Of a stretch of DNA of 64,000 nt, positions 9,832-17,746 are shown piece after piece (positions within the stretch are counted from its first letter, which is position 1; each line of letters begins with the position of its first letter). Made by a program: the position numbers and the translations under genes. The DNA is from Methylococcaceae bacterium. GTDB taxonomy: Bacteria; Pseudomonadota; Gammaproteobacteria; Methylococcales; Methylomonadaceae. The notes under the pieces are model-generated. The model was not told the origin of the DNA, did not search any database, and saw only the letters and a program-made list of their open reading frames with translations. Where the stretch lies: contig SPJS01000062.1 of assembly GCA_006844705.1 (NCBI GenBank), positions 50,962-114,961 of the forward strand, given 5' to 3'.

Positions 9832-10788
9832 ATGAGTGCATCATCCCCCTCACAACCTGACCCGTCATCCAAACCTGAAGAACAGGTGCTCAATGAGCGC
9901 AAGACAGACATTGAAAAAATGTTTTTGTCGCAAGGCATTGAGTACGGCGCACTTATTTTTACCGGGGTCACACTGCTGATTTTGTACTGGGGCTGGACGA
10001 CCGACCTGGAATATTACATTACCGCAGAATCGGGGCTTGGCTACTGGCTGGGGATCATCGGCGGGATCATGATGCTGATGACTCTGCTTTATTCCATGCG
10101 CAAGCGACTGAAATCCATGCGTGACTGGGGCAACCTGCGTACCTGGTTTGTCATTCACATGATTATTGGGGTGTATGGCCCTGTGCTGATTTTATTTCAC
10201 AGCAACTTTTCCCTGGGGGCCTCGCAAAATGAAACCATTGCCATGATCACCATGCTGATAGTGTTGGTCAGTGGCATCATCGGGCGTTACATACACGATA
10301 AAATCCGCTTTGGCCTGTACAAACACGAAGCCGCACTGGAACAGCTGCAACTGGCAAAACTAATCAGCGAAGGCGAACTGGCCAGCCTGCATTATGTTAA
10401 TCCTGACCTTTACAATCACATTTTGCGCTTCAGCGAAAATATCCAGCTCAACGCCGACGGGCTCATCACATGTTTTCTCCGCATGCTCTCGATGAATACA
10501 CGCACTCATCTGGCCTATCTCTCTAACCAGAACGATCTCAAAAAAGCCTGCAAACAAGTGGCTGCAGAAGAGAACTGGACGCCTCAACACTATAAACATG
10601 CCTACCACCGGGCCAACCGGTTTCTGAAAGCACACTACAGCACTGTACGCAAAATTGCGTCATTTGCCTTCTATGAAAGATTGTTCAGCATCTGGTTTTT
10701 CCTGCATGTTCCCTTGTTTTATATGCTGATTGTGGTGACGATATTCCACATTATCGCCGTACATATGTTCTCAACGTCGGCGATTTAA
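9832..10788 (+). CDS. Multi-spanning membrane protein with two bis-His pairs, probable di-haem b-type cytochrome
   Basis: The 318-residue protein has a hydrophilic N-terminus and helices at about 38-55, 70-88, 104-124, 133-152 and 288-312. Two helices carry histidines exactly 14 residues apart: H109/H123 and H292/H306. This spacing is the usual pattern for two b haems stacked across the membrane, as in ferric-reductase and cytochrome b folds. A soluble helical stretch of about 130 residues separates the last two helices. I do not recognise a named family. The gene is divergent from the ferredoxin-flavoprotein across a 300-base gap in which I see no convincing promoter. The inferred role is passing electrons across the inner membrane. 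ATG 9832 is used; the upstream in-frame start at 9802 lies in likely leader. Confidence 0.7.
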   Translation: MSASSPSQPDPSSKPEEQVLNERKTDIEKMFLSQGIEYGALIFTGVTLLILYWGWTTDLEYYITAESGLGYWLGIIGGIMMLMTLLYSMRKRLKSMRDWGNLRTWFVIHMIIGVYGPVLILFHSNFSLGASQNETIAMITMLIVLVSGIIGRYIHDKIRFGLYKHEAALEQLQLAKLISEGELASLHYVNPDLYNHILRFSENIQLNADGLITCFLRMLSMNTRTHLAYLSNQNDLKKACKQVAAEENWTPQHYKHAYHRANRFLKAHYSTVRKIASFAFYERLFSIWFFLHVPLFYMLIVVTIFHIIAVHMFSTSAI

Positions 10789-10804
10789 GGTAAATGACCT
10801 AATT

Positions 10805-10820
10805 GTAAGCATATGCTTAC
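10805..10820. other. Perfect 16-bp palindrome between genes
   Basis: GTAAGCATATGCTTAC is fully self-complementary and lies 17 bases after the cytochrome-b-like stop codon. It has no following T-run, so it is a weak candidate terminator; an operator site is equally possible. Confidence 0.4.
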
Positions 10821-10891
10821 GTCAGGTACCTTAATTTTTACTGCTCGACATCCATATTCATCGCCAACATCTGCTTAACACCCTGATTTAA

Positions 10892-10942
10892 AATGACTTT
10901 ATAAGTCATTAATTTTCATTATTTTTTTGGCATTTTCCTTGC
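10892..10942 (+). promoter_or_regulatory. Sigma-54-type promoter with upstream palindrome, for the VPLPA-CTERM/HAF operon
   Basis: TTGGCAT at 10927-10933 and TTGC at 10939-10942 give GG and GC exactly 12 bases apart, a very good match to the -24/-12 consensus TTGGCAC-N5-TTGC. Just upstream, AATGACTT (10892-10899) and AAGTCATT (10903-10910) form a perfect 8-bp inverted repeat that could bind an enhancer-type activator or another regulator. The start codon of the downstream gene is 56 bases from the -12 element. RpoN/PrsR control of PEP-CTERM-type genes is known from other bacteria. Confidence 0.65.
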
Positions 10943-10997
10943 GCTCTACCGGGTGGAAAGTCGATTTCCTGATATTAATAAACTACGGAGAACAATA

Positions 10998-11780
10998 ATG
11001 AAAGTAATTCCTTTAGGCTCCTTGCTTATATCCTGTCTCATAGTGTCAGGGTCAGCCAGCGCCGTTACCGTACATGCATCATTACACAACGATTTCGAAG
11101 ACGGGCAGACTCACGGCTGGAAAAAAGGTGCCGGATCATCACAGGATCAACTGCCCACAGTAGAACAAGATAGTGATGGCAACCACTATTTAAAAGTCAC
11201 ATCAATCGGCGGTAAACCCGACGGTCGCGGGCCCAGCAGCCGCATGACGTTCATCAACGAAACCGAATGGCGTGGAAACTTTCTTGCCGCTGGCGTCAAC
11301 TCTGTGAAGACACGCATGAAAAACATGGGCAACGATCCATTGCACATGCGCATAGGGTTTACCACGCGCGCGATTGAAGAATGGCATTTTGGCGCATCCA
11401 AAGACTATCTGTTACTACCTGCAGACGGTCAATGGTATGACCTGTCATTTGCCATTACCGAAGAATACATTACGCCGTTCCTCGGTAGTGAAGGCAGTGA
11501 ATGCTGCTTCCCTGAATGGTCATTTAATGAACTGGTTGCGGGTAATAACCAGTTGAAATTCCACAGTGGTAAAGAAGCACATTTCTGGGGTGGAGATCGT
11601 GTCGCCTCTGAATTATGGGTAGACGACATCCGTGTTTCTGATGAAGCTCTGCAAGCCATCAGCCTAAGCTCTTCTAGCTCCCTGCAACCCGATGTATCTG
11701 CCGTTCCTCTTCCTGCGGCAGCCTGGTTATTTATCTCGGGGATAACAGGATTGATTGGCTTGCAACACAGAAAAAAATAA
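10998..11780 (+). CDS. VPLPA-CTERM surface protein, DFEDG type, copy 1
   Basis: The 260-residue protein has a signal peptide (residues 1-21, ending SASA). Its beta-rich body begins with NDFEDGQTHGWKKG and ends with ELWVDDIRVSD. The C-terminal tripartite sorting signal is VPLPAAAWLF, a hydrophobic segment and HRKK. The body resembles a jelly-roll, carbohydrate-binding-like fold but no family is certain. Exosortase processing would release the body to the cell surface or matrix. ATG 10998 has CGGAG upstream and begins the signal peptide; earlier in-frame codons are rejected. It is the first gene of a two-gene operon with a HAF-repeat protein. Paralogues lie at 16816, 18971 and 19874. Confidence 0.85.
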   Translation: MKVIPLGSLLISCLIVSGSASAVTVHASLHNDFEDGQTHGWKKGAGSSQDQLPTVEQDSDGNHYLKVTSIGGKPDGRGPSSRMTFINETEWRGNFLAAGVNSVKTRMKNMGNDPLHMRIGFTTRAIEEWHFGASKDYLLLPADGQWYDLSFAITEEYITPFLGSEGSECCFPEWSFNELVAGNNQLKFHSGKEAHFWGGDRVASELWVDDIRVSDEALQAISLSSSSSLQPDVSAVPLPAAAWLFISGITGLIGLQHRKK

Positions 11781-11811
11781 CCCCCACCAGAATAATAATT
11801 TGAGGAAAAAT

Positions 11812-12927
11812 ATGAACGTTAAACGATCTTTACTTGCTGCCGCTCTGTTAAGCGGCATGACCTCCATGGCTTTTGCCGCAGTCAGTTACAAAATTACCGA
11901 TCTGGGCACATTAGGTGCTAACTCCTCCATGGCTTACGGCATCAATAATGTCGGAGACATTGTCGGCCGCTCCCGCCCCTTGAATGCAGATGGCAGCAAC
12001 GGCACACGCAGCGCCTTTTTATACACCAACAACCAGATGCTTGACCTGGGCAGCTTCGGTGGCAGTAATACGGTTGGCCGTGCCTCCAATTTCAGCCGTC
12101 AGGTCGTCGGCTATTCACGCCCCACCGGTGAACGCGAATATAAGGCCTTTCTGTATGAAAACGGTGAAATGAAAAACCTGGGTACATTGGGTACTGGATT
12201 ATACTCATACGCCTATAGCATTAATGACGCCGGTACCGTGGTCGGCCATTCACATACCAATGCCTCCGGTACCACATCTCAAGCCTTTACCTATAAAAAC
12301 GGTACGATGACTGGCATTGGCACGCTGGGCGGCCAGTCGTCAGGTGCCTTTGATATTAATCAAGGCGGCGTGATTGTCGGCTCTTCTACGACGGCAGATT
12401 CAGAAACCCACGGGTTTATCTACCAAAACGGTGTAATGACCAGCCTGGGCTCACTGGATGGTACAGGTTTTTCAGAAGCGCGCGCCATCAATGAAAAAAA
12501 ACAGGTGGTAGGAAATTCATTGACAGCCAATGGTCATTACCATGCCTTTCTGTATGAAGACGGCGTCATGGCTGATCTTGGCAGCATTGAAGGTGACTCC
12601 TTTGCTTACGACATCAATATGAAAGGCGAAATTGTCGGCAGCTATCGCTCCCATTTACTGGAGAGCGCCGGTACTGCGTATTACTATTATGACGGTGAAA
12701 TGAAAAACTTGAGCAGCATGCTGTCTCCTGGCGACCAGGCCTTGTGGGAGCATCTGGTCACAGCCTATGGCATAAACGACAAAGGTCAGATTGTCGGTCG
12801 CGGCATTATCAATGGCAACACACATGCCTACCTGATGACACCGGTGCCCTTGCCTGCATCCATCCTGTTTCTAGCCCCTGCGCTAGGCTTGTTGGGTGTC
12901 ATCAGAAAACGCCAGCAAACCGTATAA
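11812..12927 (+). CDS. HAF-repeat extracellular protein with VPLPA-CTERM signal, copy 1
   Basis: The 371-residue protein has a cleavable signal peptide (ending MAFA) followed by about seven repeats of the HAF type (patterns such as ITDLGTLG, AYGINNVGDIVG, HAFLYEDGVMADLGS). In known families these form an extracellular beta-propeller-like repeat. The C-terminus carries VPLPASILFL plus a hydrophobic stretch and RKRQQ. The gene follows the DFEDG-type gene by 31 bases and has GAGGAAAA before the ATG. Function is unknown beyond surface location. Its close paralogue at 17747 also neighbours a DFEDG protein, which suggests that the two types act together. Confidence 0.85.
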   Translation: MNVKRSLLAAALLSGMTSMAFAAVSYKITDLGTLGANSSMAYGINNVGDIVGRSRPLNADGSNGTRSAFLYTNNQMLDLGSFGGSNTVGRASNFSRQVVGYSRPTGEREYKAFLYENGEMKNLGTLGTGLYSYAYSINDAGTVVGHSHTNASGTTSQAFTYKNGTMTGIGTLGGQSSGAFDINQGGVIVGSSTTADSETHGFIYQNGVMTSLGSLDGTGFSEARAINEKKQVVGNSLTANGHYHAFLYEDGVMADLGSIEGDSFAYDINMKGEIVGSYRSHLLESAGTAYYYYDGEMKNLSSMLSPGDQALWEHLVTAYGINDKGQIVGRGIINGNTHAYLMTPVPLPASILFLAPALGLLGVIRKRQQTV

Positions 12928-12938
12928 AAAAGTCAAGC

Positions 12939-12967
12939 AGGTCGGGTTACGTAAGCTAACCCGACCT
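12939..12967. repeat. Palindromic dispersed repeat, copy 1 (possible terminator)
   Basis: AGGTCGGGTTA (12939-12949) and TAACCCGACCT (12957-12967) form a perfect 11-bp stem with a 7-base loop. A related element sits at 61651-61676 with the same core GGGTTACG...GCTAACCC. No T-run follows, so it is more like a REP-type mobile palindrome than a simple terminator. It may still end the HAF operon. Confidence 0.6.
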
Positions 12968-13090
12968 ACGGGTACTGCAAAATTTTTGAGCACATGCAAG
13001 GTGCTGGTAACAATGCATCCGCAGCGATGACCAAACCGTGCGCATCACGTTGTAATGCGCACGTTACAATCACTTCCATCCGACAGAAAC

Positions 13091-13453
13091 CTAAAACTCA
13101 TACTCTTCAACAATAAAGGCTGCTGACTTTGTGTGGTCTATAAATTTATTTTCATCTTCCAGCAACGCCGCCCCCAATTGTTGACCTTGCGGCGAACTCA
13201 TCCCTTCTATTAAAGCCTGCTCTGATTCAAACCAGACTTCGGCCACCCCGTCATACTCGGACTGCATGCCCCTGGATGTCCTCAAGCCTTCATTCAACGA
13301 GGAATTCAACGTGTGTGACTGCACATATCTTTTAGCTCCCATCACATCTGCATTTTGCATAAAAAAGGGGCCATGCTGGTTCATCCAGTAGTCTTTAAAT
13401 GCTTCTCGTGTCATTGAGGGGTGTCGAGTTAAACACATAACAAATTTGATCAT
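13091..13453 (-). CDS. EthD-domain protein
   Basis: The 120-residue product fits the EthD family of small alpha/beta-barrel dimeric proteins: it begins MIKFVMCLTRHPSMTREAFKDYW and contains NQHGPFF near residue 30, the typical N-terminal pattern. The family is linked to ether degradation and to quinone-type or polyketide chemistry, but most members have no assigned reaction. The start has AGGAAG upstream at good spacing. It lies alone between the HAF gene and a GNAT gene and is a housekeeping-like insertion in the VPLPA island. No catalytic residue can be assigned with confidence. Confidence 0.8.
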   Translation of the reverse strand: MIKFVMCLTRHPSMTREAFKDYWMNQHGPFFMQNADVMGAKRYVQSHTLNSSLNEGLRTSRGMQSEYDGVAEVWFESEQALIEGMSSPQGQQLGAALLEDENKFIDHTKSAAFIVEEYEF

Positions 13454-13509
13454 TAGATTGCTTCCTGTTTTTTTTTAATGTGTAGAACGTAAAATCCAGT
13501 GACCACACA

Positions 13510-14040
13510 TTACCATAACTGCGGGTAATTCAAGGCATCTACACACGACAAGCTAAGGGGTAACTCAGCTGAATGGACACTATTCAGAATCATCGCCTGC
13601 CATCCGAAGGGGTATTGCAAATCGTAAGGAGGCAAATACCCTGCACTGTCTTCAACGCTGAACCCGAAGCGGCCATAATAATCTGGATCACCATAAACAA
13701 ACAGCATATTCACTCCGCTCTCAGTCAATATGCCGATACCTTCTTTGATCAGACTCGCTCCAACCCCACACCGTTGATGATCAGGCTTTACGGCCAGTGG
13801 CGCCAAAATATAGCCCTGCCAGTTTTCACTGTTTGTGGTAAATAGCGGACTAAATGCAATATGCCCCACTAAGGTTCCATCTTGCTCCGCAACCAGAGAG
13901 CGTGTTTCCGGGCTTGTCTTTGCATTCAACAAATTAACCGCGAGCGCAGCCACCTGTTCCGACTCGCTTTCAGGAAATGCCTGTAAATGAATGTGTTGAA
14001 TATTGTCCCTATCTGCTTCTGATGCCGGTCGAATGATCAT
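13510..14040 (-). CDS. GNAT-family N-acetyltransferase (YhbS-like)
   Basis: The 176-residue protein begins MIIRPASEADRDNIQHIHLQAFP and has the acetyl-CoA-binding stretch LAPLAVKPDHQRCGVGASLIKEG (motif A, about residues 83-105), followed by FVYGDPDYYGRFGFS. These are features of YhbS-like acetyltransferases. The acceptor substrate cannot be told from sequence. It is transcribed on the minus strand, divergent from the SUMF1-type gene across about 220 bases. The next minus-strand gene (EthD) begins 57 bases after its stop, so the two may be co-transcribed. Confidence 0.85.
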   Translation of the reverse strand: MIIRPASEADRDNIQHIHLQAFPESESEQVAALAVNLLNAKTSPETRSLVAEQDGTLVGHIAFSPLFTTNSENWQGYILAPLAVKPDHQRCGVGASLIKEGIGILTESGVNMLFVYGDPDYYGRFGFSVEDSAGYLPPYDLQYPFGWQAMILNSVHSAELPLSLSCVDALNYPQLW

Positions 14041-14261
14041 TGATTCCTAACCATTATTTTTGTTCCTCATATTGATCATAATAATGCAATATCAAGTATC
14101 CCACTACTCGCATAGTGTTGCCATAAATAAGCGCGTTGGTCAGCACTGATTCAAAACGATACCTTTCCATCAAACAACACACTATCCTACAGAATACAGA
14201 ATACAGATCACATACAATACACCTGCTCAAGACCTGGTGTATTTTTTGCTGTAGATTTTTT

Positions 14262-15338
14262 ATGCTTTTCCTACTTCGTTTATTTACGTCCATTTCGCTT
14301 GCTTTACCTTCTTTTACTCTCGCGGTTGAGCAGATGCCAACCGACTGCACCGAGATTTTAAATAGTATTCAACAACCGCTGGGACTGGATAGTACCGTAC
14401 CACATGCACTTTATTTTCTGGGCAGCCAGTGTCTTTACCAGCAACAGCGCCATGATGACGCCCTGTTGCAACTGGAAAATTATTTCACTTTTGCCAACAA
14501 AGGTGACAAGTATTATCAACAGGCTGCGGAATTGTTTATGCAACTGGAAAACCAACCCGCTCACGCCGTATCTACACCGACGGTCATCCTGGATAAAAAC
14601 ACCCAGAGTCGCTTGCAACAAATCAAATCGCTGAGCAGTATGCGCATGGTGCACATCGAAAAAGGCTGTTTTAGCATGGGTTCACCGGTGGCTGAAACCG
14701 AGCGCGCAGATGAAGAAAAAGCCCATACAGTTTGCATCACCCGCCCCTTTTTAATGAGTGCATTTGAAGTCACCCAGGCACAGTGGGAATCCATCATGGG
14801 GGGAAACCCGGCGCATTTCAAAGATTGCGGCGCACAATGCCCGATCGAAAATATCAGCTGGCAGGATATTCAGATTTTTATCCGCAAGCTGAATAAAAAA
14901 AGCGGTCTTAAATTTCGCCTGCCGACAGAAGCTGAATGGGAATATGCCGCCCGCGCAGGCAGCACAACACCGTTTGCTTTTGGCCATCAATTGACGACGG
15001 CACAGGCCAATTATGATGGCGACCACCCCTACAGCGGTAAAGCAATTGGCCGGGATCGCAAGCAGCCGATTGCAGTGGGCTCACTTAAAGCCAATGCATG
15101 GGGACTCTACGATATGCATGGCAATGTCATGGAGGTTGTCGCCGACTGGCACCATCTGGACTATTATTCCGTCAGCCCCAAAAACAATCCAAAGGGGCCA
15201 AGAACCGGGTCATTCAGAGTTAGACGGGGCGGCAGCTGGCGTTACGGTGCCCGGTTCTGCCGTTCTGCTTTTCGTGGACGGGTGCGCCCTGAAGCAAAAA
15301 CCTCACTCATGGGGTTTCGTTTAGTCATGCATCAGTGA
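14262..15338 (+). CDS. Exported SUMF1/formylglycine-generating-enzyme-like protein
   Basis: The 358-residue protein has an N-terminal signal peptide (MLFLLRLFTSISLALPSFTLA), a short TPR-like helical region (about 30-105) and a SUMF1 domain (about 130-355). Visible SUMF1 features are FSMGSP, EVTQAQWESIMG, RLPTEAEWEYAARAG, GLYDMHGNVMEVVADW and RRGGSWRYGARFCRSAFRG. The final cysteine aligns with one of the active-site cysteines of true formylglycine enzymes, but this is common in the whole family. No sulfatase is encoded here, so sulfatase activation is not supported; another oxidative or binding role is possible. ATG 14262 is preferred to the long upstream frame from 14136 because it starts at the signal peptide. 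Confidence 0.78.
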   Translation: MLFLLRLFTSISLALPSFTLAVEQMPTDCTEILNSIQQPLGLDSTVPHALYFLGSQCLYQQQRHDDALLQLENYFTFANKGDKYYQQAAELFMQLENQPAHAVSTPTVILDKNTQSRLQQIKSLSSMRMVHIEKGCFSMGSPVAETERADEEKAHTVCITRPFLMSAFEVTQAQWESIMGGNPAHFKDCGAQCPIENISWQDIQIFIRKLNKKSGLKFRLPTEAEWEYAARAGSTTPFAFGHQLTTAQANYDGDHPYSGKAIGRDRKQPIAVGSLKANAWGLYDMHGNVMEVVADWHHLDYYSVSPKNNPKGPRTGSFRVRRGGSWRYGARFCRSAFRGRVRPEAKTSLMGFRLVMHQ

Positions 15339-15747
15339 TAGCCCACCTCTGTTAGTCACGCTTTCAGATTCAAACCAGTACCCGCCTTTATTTCCAAAAA
15401 TCTTCCCCCACCCTTCCCAGGCTATTTATTACACCTCTATACGCGAAGAAAAAAGTGTTGGCAACAGCATTTAGTGTACGCTCTCAACCCCCTCACCTAA
15501 TCCGTTAATCAAGGTTGCTTTTAAATGTACTGATTCCTGCTTTTCAACACAGTTAATCCTTTCTGTTAACAAAGCATATTAACCACATAAATAATAATGA
15601 TTTATTTGCCGCATTTTTTAGCTTTTAACCAGGTGAAATGCCACACTCTTTACTTTTTTTAAAATTCATACGGCCTGAATTCAATTTTTAAAAGATGGCA
15701 TAAAACGTGATTGGTTCAAACAATTTATAAATAACAAGGAAACAAAA
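15339..15747. other. AT-rich intergenic region before the 235-residue VPLPA protein
   Basis: No gene is supported in these 409 bases. A TGGCA at 15696-15700 recalls a sigma-54 -24 element, but the base pair 12 positions later is GA, not GC, so it is at best degenerate. A short imperfect repeat, GTTAAT...GTTAAC, lies near 15550-15570. An AAGGAAAC ribosome-binding site precedes the next ATG. The promoter is not identified. Confidence 0.5.
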
Positions 15748-16455
15748 ATGGATATTAAGACCCTGGGCTTGACAACTCTTTTGCTGGCATCAACCTCTGT
15801 ACAAGCCACTCTGATTAACCTCGCCAATGAACCTTATGGCTCTATGGGACACTCGGTTGATTACAGTAAAGACGGCGTCACTGTAACAATCAGCGCATTT
15901 AAATATGACAGCGAAAATACATCGCGCAACGTCTCTTCCGGCTTGGTTATGGGCATTGACGGCATCTTTAATGAACGTCACCCTGCAGGTTTGGGTGCTG
16001 CTAAATCAGAGGCATCAATCAATCCGCCAGGTATCGACAATGTATTTCTAGAAGAAATTGAATTTCTGTTGTTCACGTTCAGCAAACCAGTAAAAGTGAC
16101 TTATATTGAAAATAGTGGCCTGGGACCTCATGGCACCGCTGTCAATTATTGGGGAGGACACCATTCCTTCGATATCGAAAACTTCTCAACACTCAACCTG
16201 GGACACATATATTCCTTGGAAAATACTCACCCTGGGTTTACACCGGATGATTCCTTGGGAACGGTCACCTGGTTTGCCATGGGGGCTCAACCTAATGAAG
16301 AAGGCTACAACGTATTTTCAACCCAGACCCTTCAATTCACCGAAAGTGAACGTCCTGAAGTCACCACCGTTCCTTTACCTGCAGCAATGTGGCTATTTTT
16401 ATCTACCGTATTTGGGCTTATCGGCTACAAAAGACACGCCCAGAATAGCAACTAG
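15748..16455 (+). CDS. VPLPA-CTERM surface protein of unknown fold
   Basis: The 235-residue protein has a signal peptide (MDIKTLGLTTLLLASTSVQA), a beta-rich body without recognisable catalytic motifs and a sorting signal VPLPAAMWLF, hydrophobic segment, then YKRH. The pattern GLVMGIDGIFNER followed by EEIEFLLFTFSKPVKV is seen in many PEP-CTERM-type exported proteins whose body senses or binds unknown ligands. It is not closely similar to the DFEDG-type neighbours. The ribosome-binding site AAGGAAAC is good and the start is unambiguous. Location at the cell surface or matrix after exosortase processing is inferred. Confidence 0.8.
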   Translation: MDIKTLGLTTLLLASTSVQATLINLANEPYGSMGHSVDYSKDGVTVTISAFKYDSENTSRNVSSGLVMGIDGIFNERHPAGLGAAKSEASINPPGIDNVFLEEIEFLLFTFSKPVKVTYIENSGLGPHGTAVNYWGGHHSFDIENFSTLNLGHIYSLENTHPGFTPDDSLGTVTWFAMGAQPNEEGYNVFSTQTLQFTESERPEVTTVPLPAAMWLFLSTVFGLIGYKRHAQNSN

Positions 16456-16577
16456 GAGACTGTCGGATTATGGATGATTCTACTGCGGCGTTGGGAAACC
16501 GGCTTTTTCTTGCGTCAACACGCAATCGCTCTGCTTGTATTGCGTGATTTCACCGATTTTCTCACCGCCAAAACCCA

Positions 16578-16607
16578 TAAGCTATTGATTTTAAAATCAA
16601 TAGCTTA
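16578..16607. repeat. Perfect 30-bp palindrome
   Basis: The arm TAAGCTATTGATTTT (16578-16592) is followed directly by its exact reverse complement AAAATCAATAGCTTA. It lies 120 bases after the preceding gene and has no clear T-run after it. The right arm's 13 bases AATCAATAGCTTA recur at 16654-16666, close to the next promoter, which favours a regulatory role. Confidence 0.75.
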
Positions 16608-16653
16608 AACCCACCTTTCTGTCCCGCCATCATAACCATAAATATTATTTAAT

Positions 16654-16689
16654 AATCAATAGCTTACATAAAAGGCATAAATAGTGCTT
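16654..16689 (+). promoter_or_regulatory. Palindrome half-site plus sigma-54-like promoter
   Basis: AATCAATAGCTTA (16654-16666) repeats one arm of the 30-bp palindrome 59 bases upstream. AGGCAT at 16673-16678 and GTGC at 16684-16687 place GG and GC 12 bases apart, a fair -24/-12 match with two off-consensus bases. The next gene starts about 130 bases downstream. Confidence 0.4.
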
Positions 16690-16815
16690 GCCTATTTCTC
16701 GCAGAATAATACGACGCCCGATGGAGTGAACTGATACCAAAGAAAACTCTTCAAGGCCTGATTAAGCTGCAAAAAATAATATTATTTTTTACTTCACGTA
16801 TTTTGGAGAATATTG

Positions 16816-17532
16816 ATGATTAACGTAGTTAAACCCCTGTTGATCCCAGGGCTGATAATGCTGGGGATGAGCACTGCTTCAGCAGCTATGGTCATGCCAA
16901 TGACATCTGATTTTGAAAATGGAACAGACAACATGGGGTGGACCAATGCGACTGACGCACCACCCGTTGTTATTACTGGCGATACCAACAACTATTTACA
17001 AATTCAATCGTTTTTTAACGCAAGCTCAAAAGCGTCTACTGGAAACAAGCGCATTACTTTTTACAACCAAGATGATGACGAAAATGGCTATGTTTCCAAA
17101 TGGTCGGGTGACTATTCCAGCATTGAAAGTATTGCCGGAAAAGTCATGAATGACGCTTCAAGTGACGGTGATTTGTATTTACGTTTAGGACTTAAAGGCA
17201 CGAGTGGTTACTGGTATTCAAATGCTGCAGTTGTTGTTCCTAATGATGGAGACTGGTATGACTTTTCCTTCAGTCTGAGCGATGATTTCACCGATCAAGC
17301 GGGTAGTGGCAGTGCATTTTCTGAAGAACTATTAGCTATCGAAAGCATACGTTTAACTCACAACCAGGCAGGCGGATTCTGGGGTGGAGAATCAATGACT
17401 GCAACTGTCGGTTTTGACGACATAGCTGCCGTTGGTTCTGTCTCCAACGTTCCCCTTCCTGCCGCAGCATGGTTCATGTTGTCTGGCCTGGCCGGTTTAG
17501 GTGGCGTGTCTTTCAGATCACGTAAAGCTTAA
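16816..17532 (+). CDS. VPLPA-CTERM surface protein, DFEDG type, copy 2
   Basis: The 238-residue protein has a signal peptide ending about residue 21 (STASA), then MTSDFENGTDNMGW, a beta-rich body with SKWSGDYSSIESIAGKV and VPNDGDWYDFSF, and a sorting signal VPLPAAAWFM, hydrophobic run, then RSRK. These shared landmarks (DFE.G, the WSGDY/WRGNF-like segment, DG.WYD) place it with the proteins at 10998, 18971 and 19874. ATG 16816 with TTGGAG upstream is preferred over the preceding TTG codon. It is followed by its own terminator, so it is probably monocistronic. Confidence 0.83.
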   Translation: MINVVKPLLIPGLIMLGMSTASAAMVMPMTSDFENGTDNMGWTNATDAPPVVITGDTNNYLQIQSFFNASSKASTGNKRITFYNQDDDENGYVSKWSGDYSSIESIAGKVMNDASSDGDLYLRLGLKGTSGYWYSNAAVVVPNDGDWYDFSFSLSDDFTDQAGSGSAFSEELLAIESIRLTHNQAGGFWGGESMTATVGFDDIAAVGSVSNVPLPAAAWFMLSGLAGLGGVSFRSRKA

Positions 17533-17538
17533 TGGCTA

Positions 17539-17572
17539 GAAAGTAATGCAGGGATGCATTGCTTTTTCTTTC
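17539..17572 (+). terminator. Rho-independent terminator after the 238-residue VPLPA gene
   Basis: AATGCA (17545-17550) and TGCATT (17555-17560) pair around a GGGA loop. An outer GAAAG/CTTTC pairing extends it, and GCTTTTTC follows on the plus strand. Confidence 0.65.
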
Positions 17573-17746
17573 TAACTTCACTCTTTTGCATAAGAGGGGC
17601 ACTGACATACGAATATGTTGCAGTGTGTGCCAGAGGTTAAGTGCAAATTGGAAAGCGTCTCATAAGAGACAACATCACCGGGGTTAAATAATAGGAGCGT
17701 TGTACTTACCCCGGATATCACAATTTATAATAATTCTGGAGTTTCC

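Noticed and set aside
15696..15711. TGGCATAAAACGTGAT as a sigma-54 promoter
   Set aside because: The -12 dinucleotide is GA, not GC; kept only as a remark in the intergenic entry.
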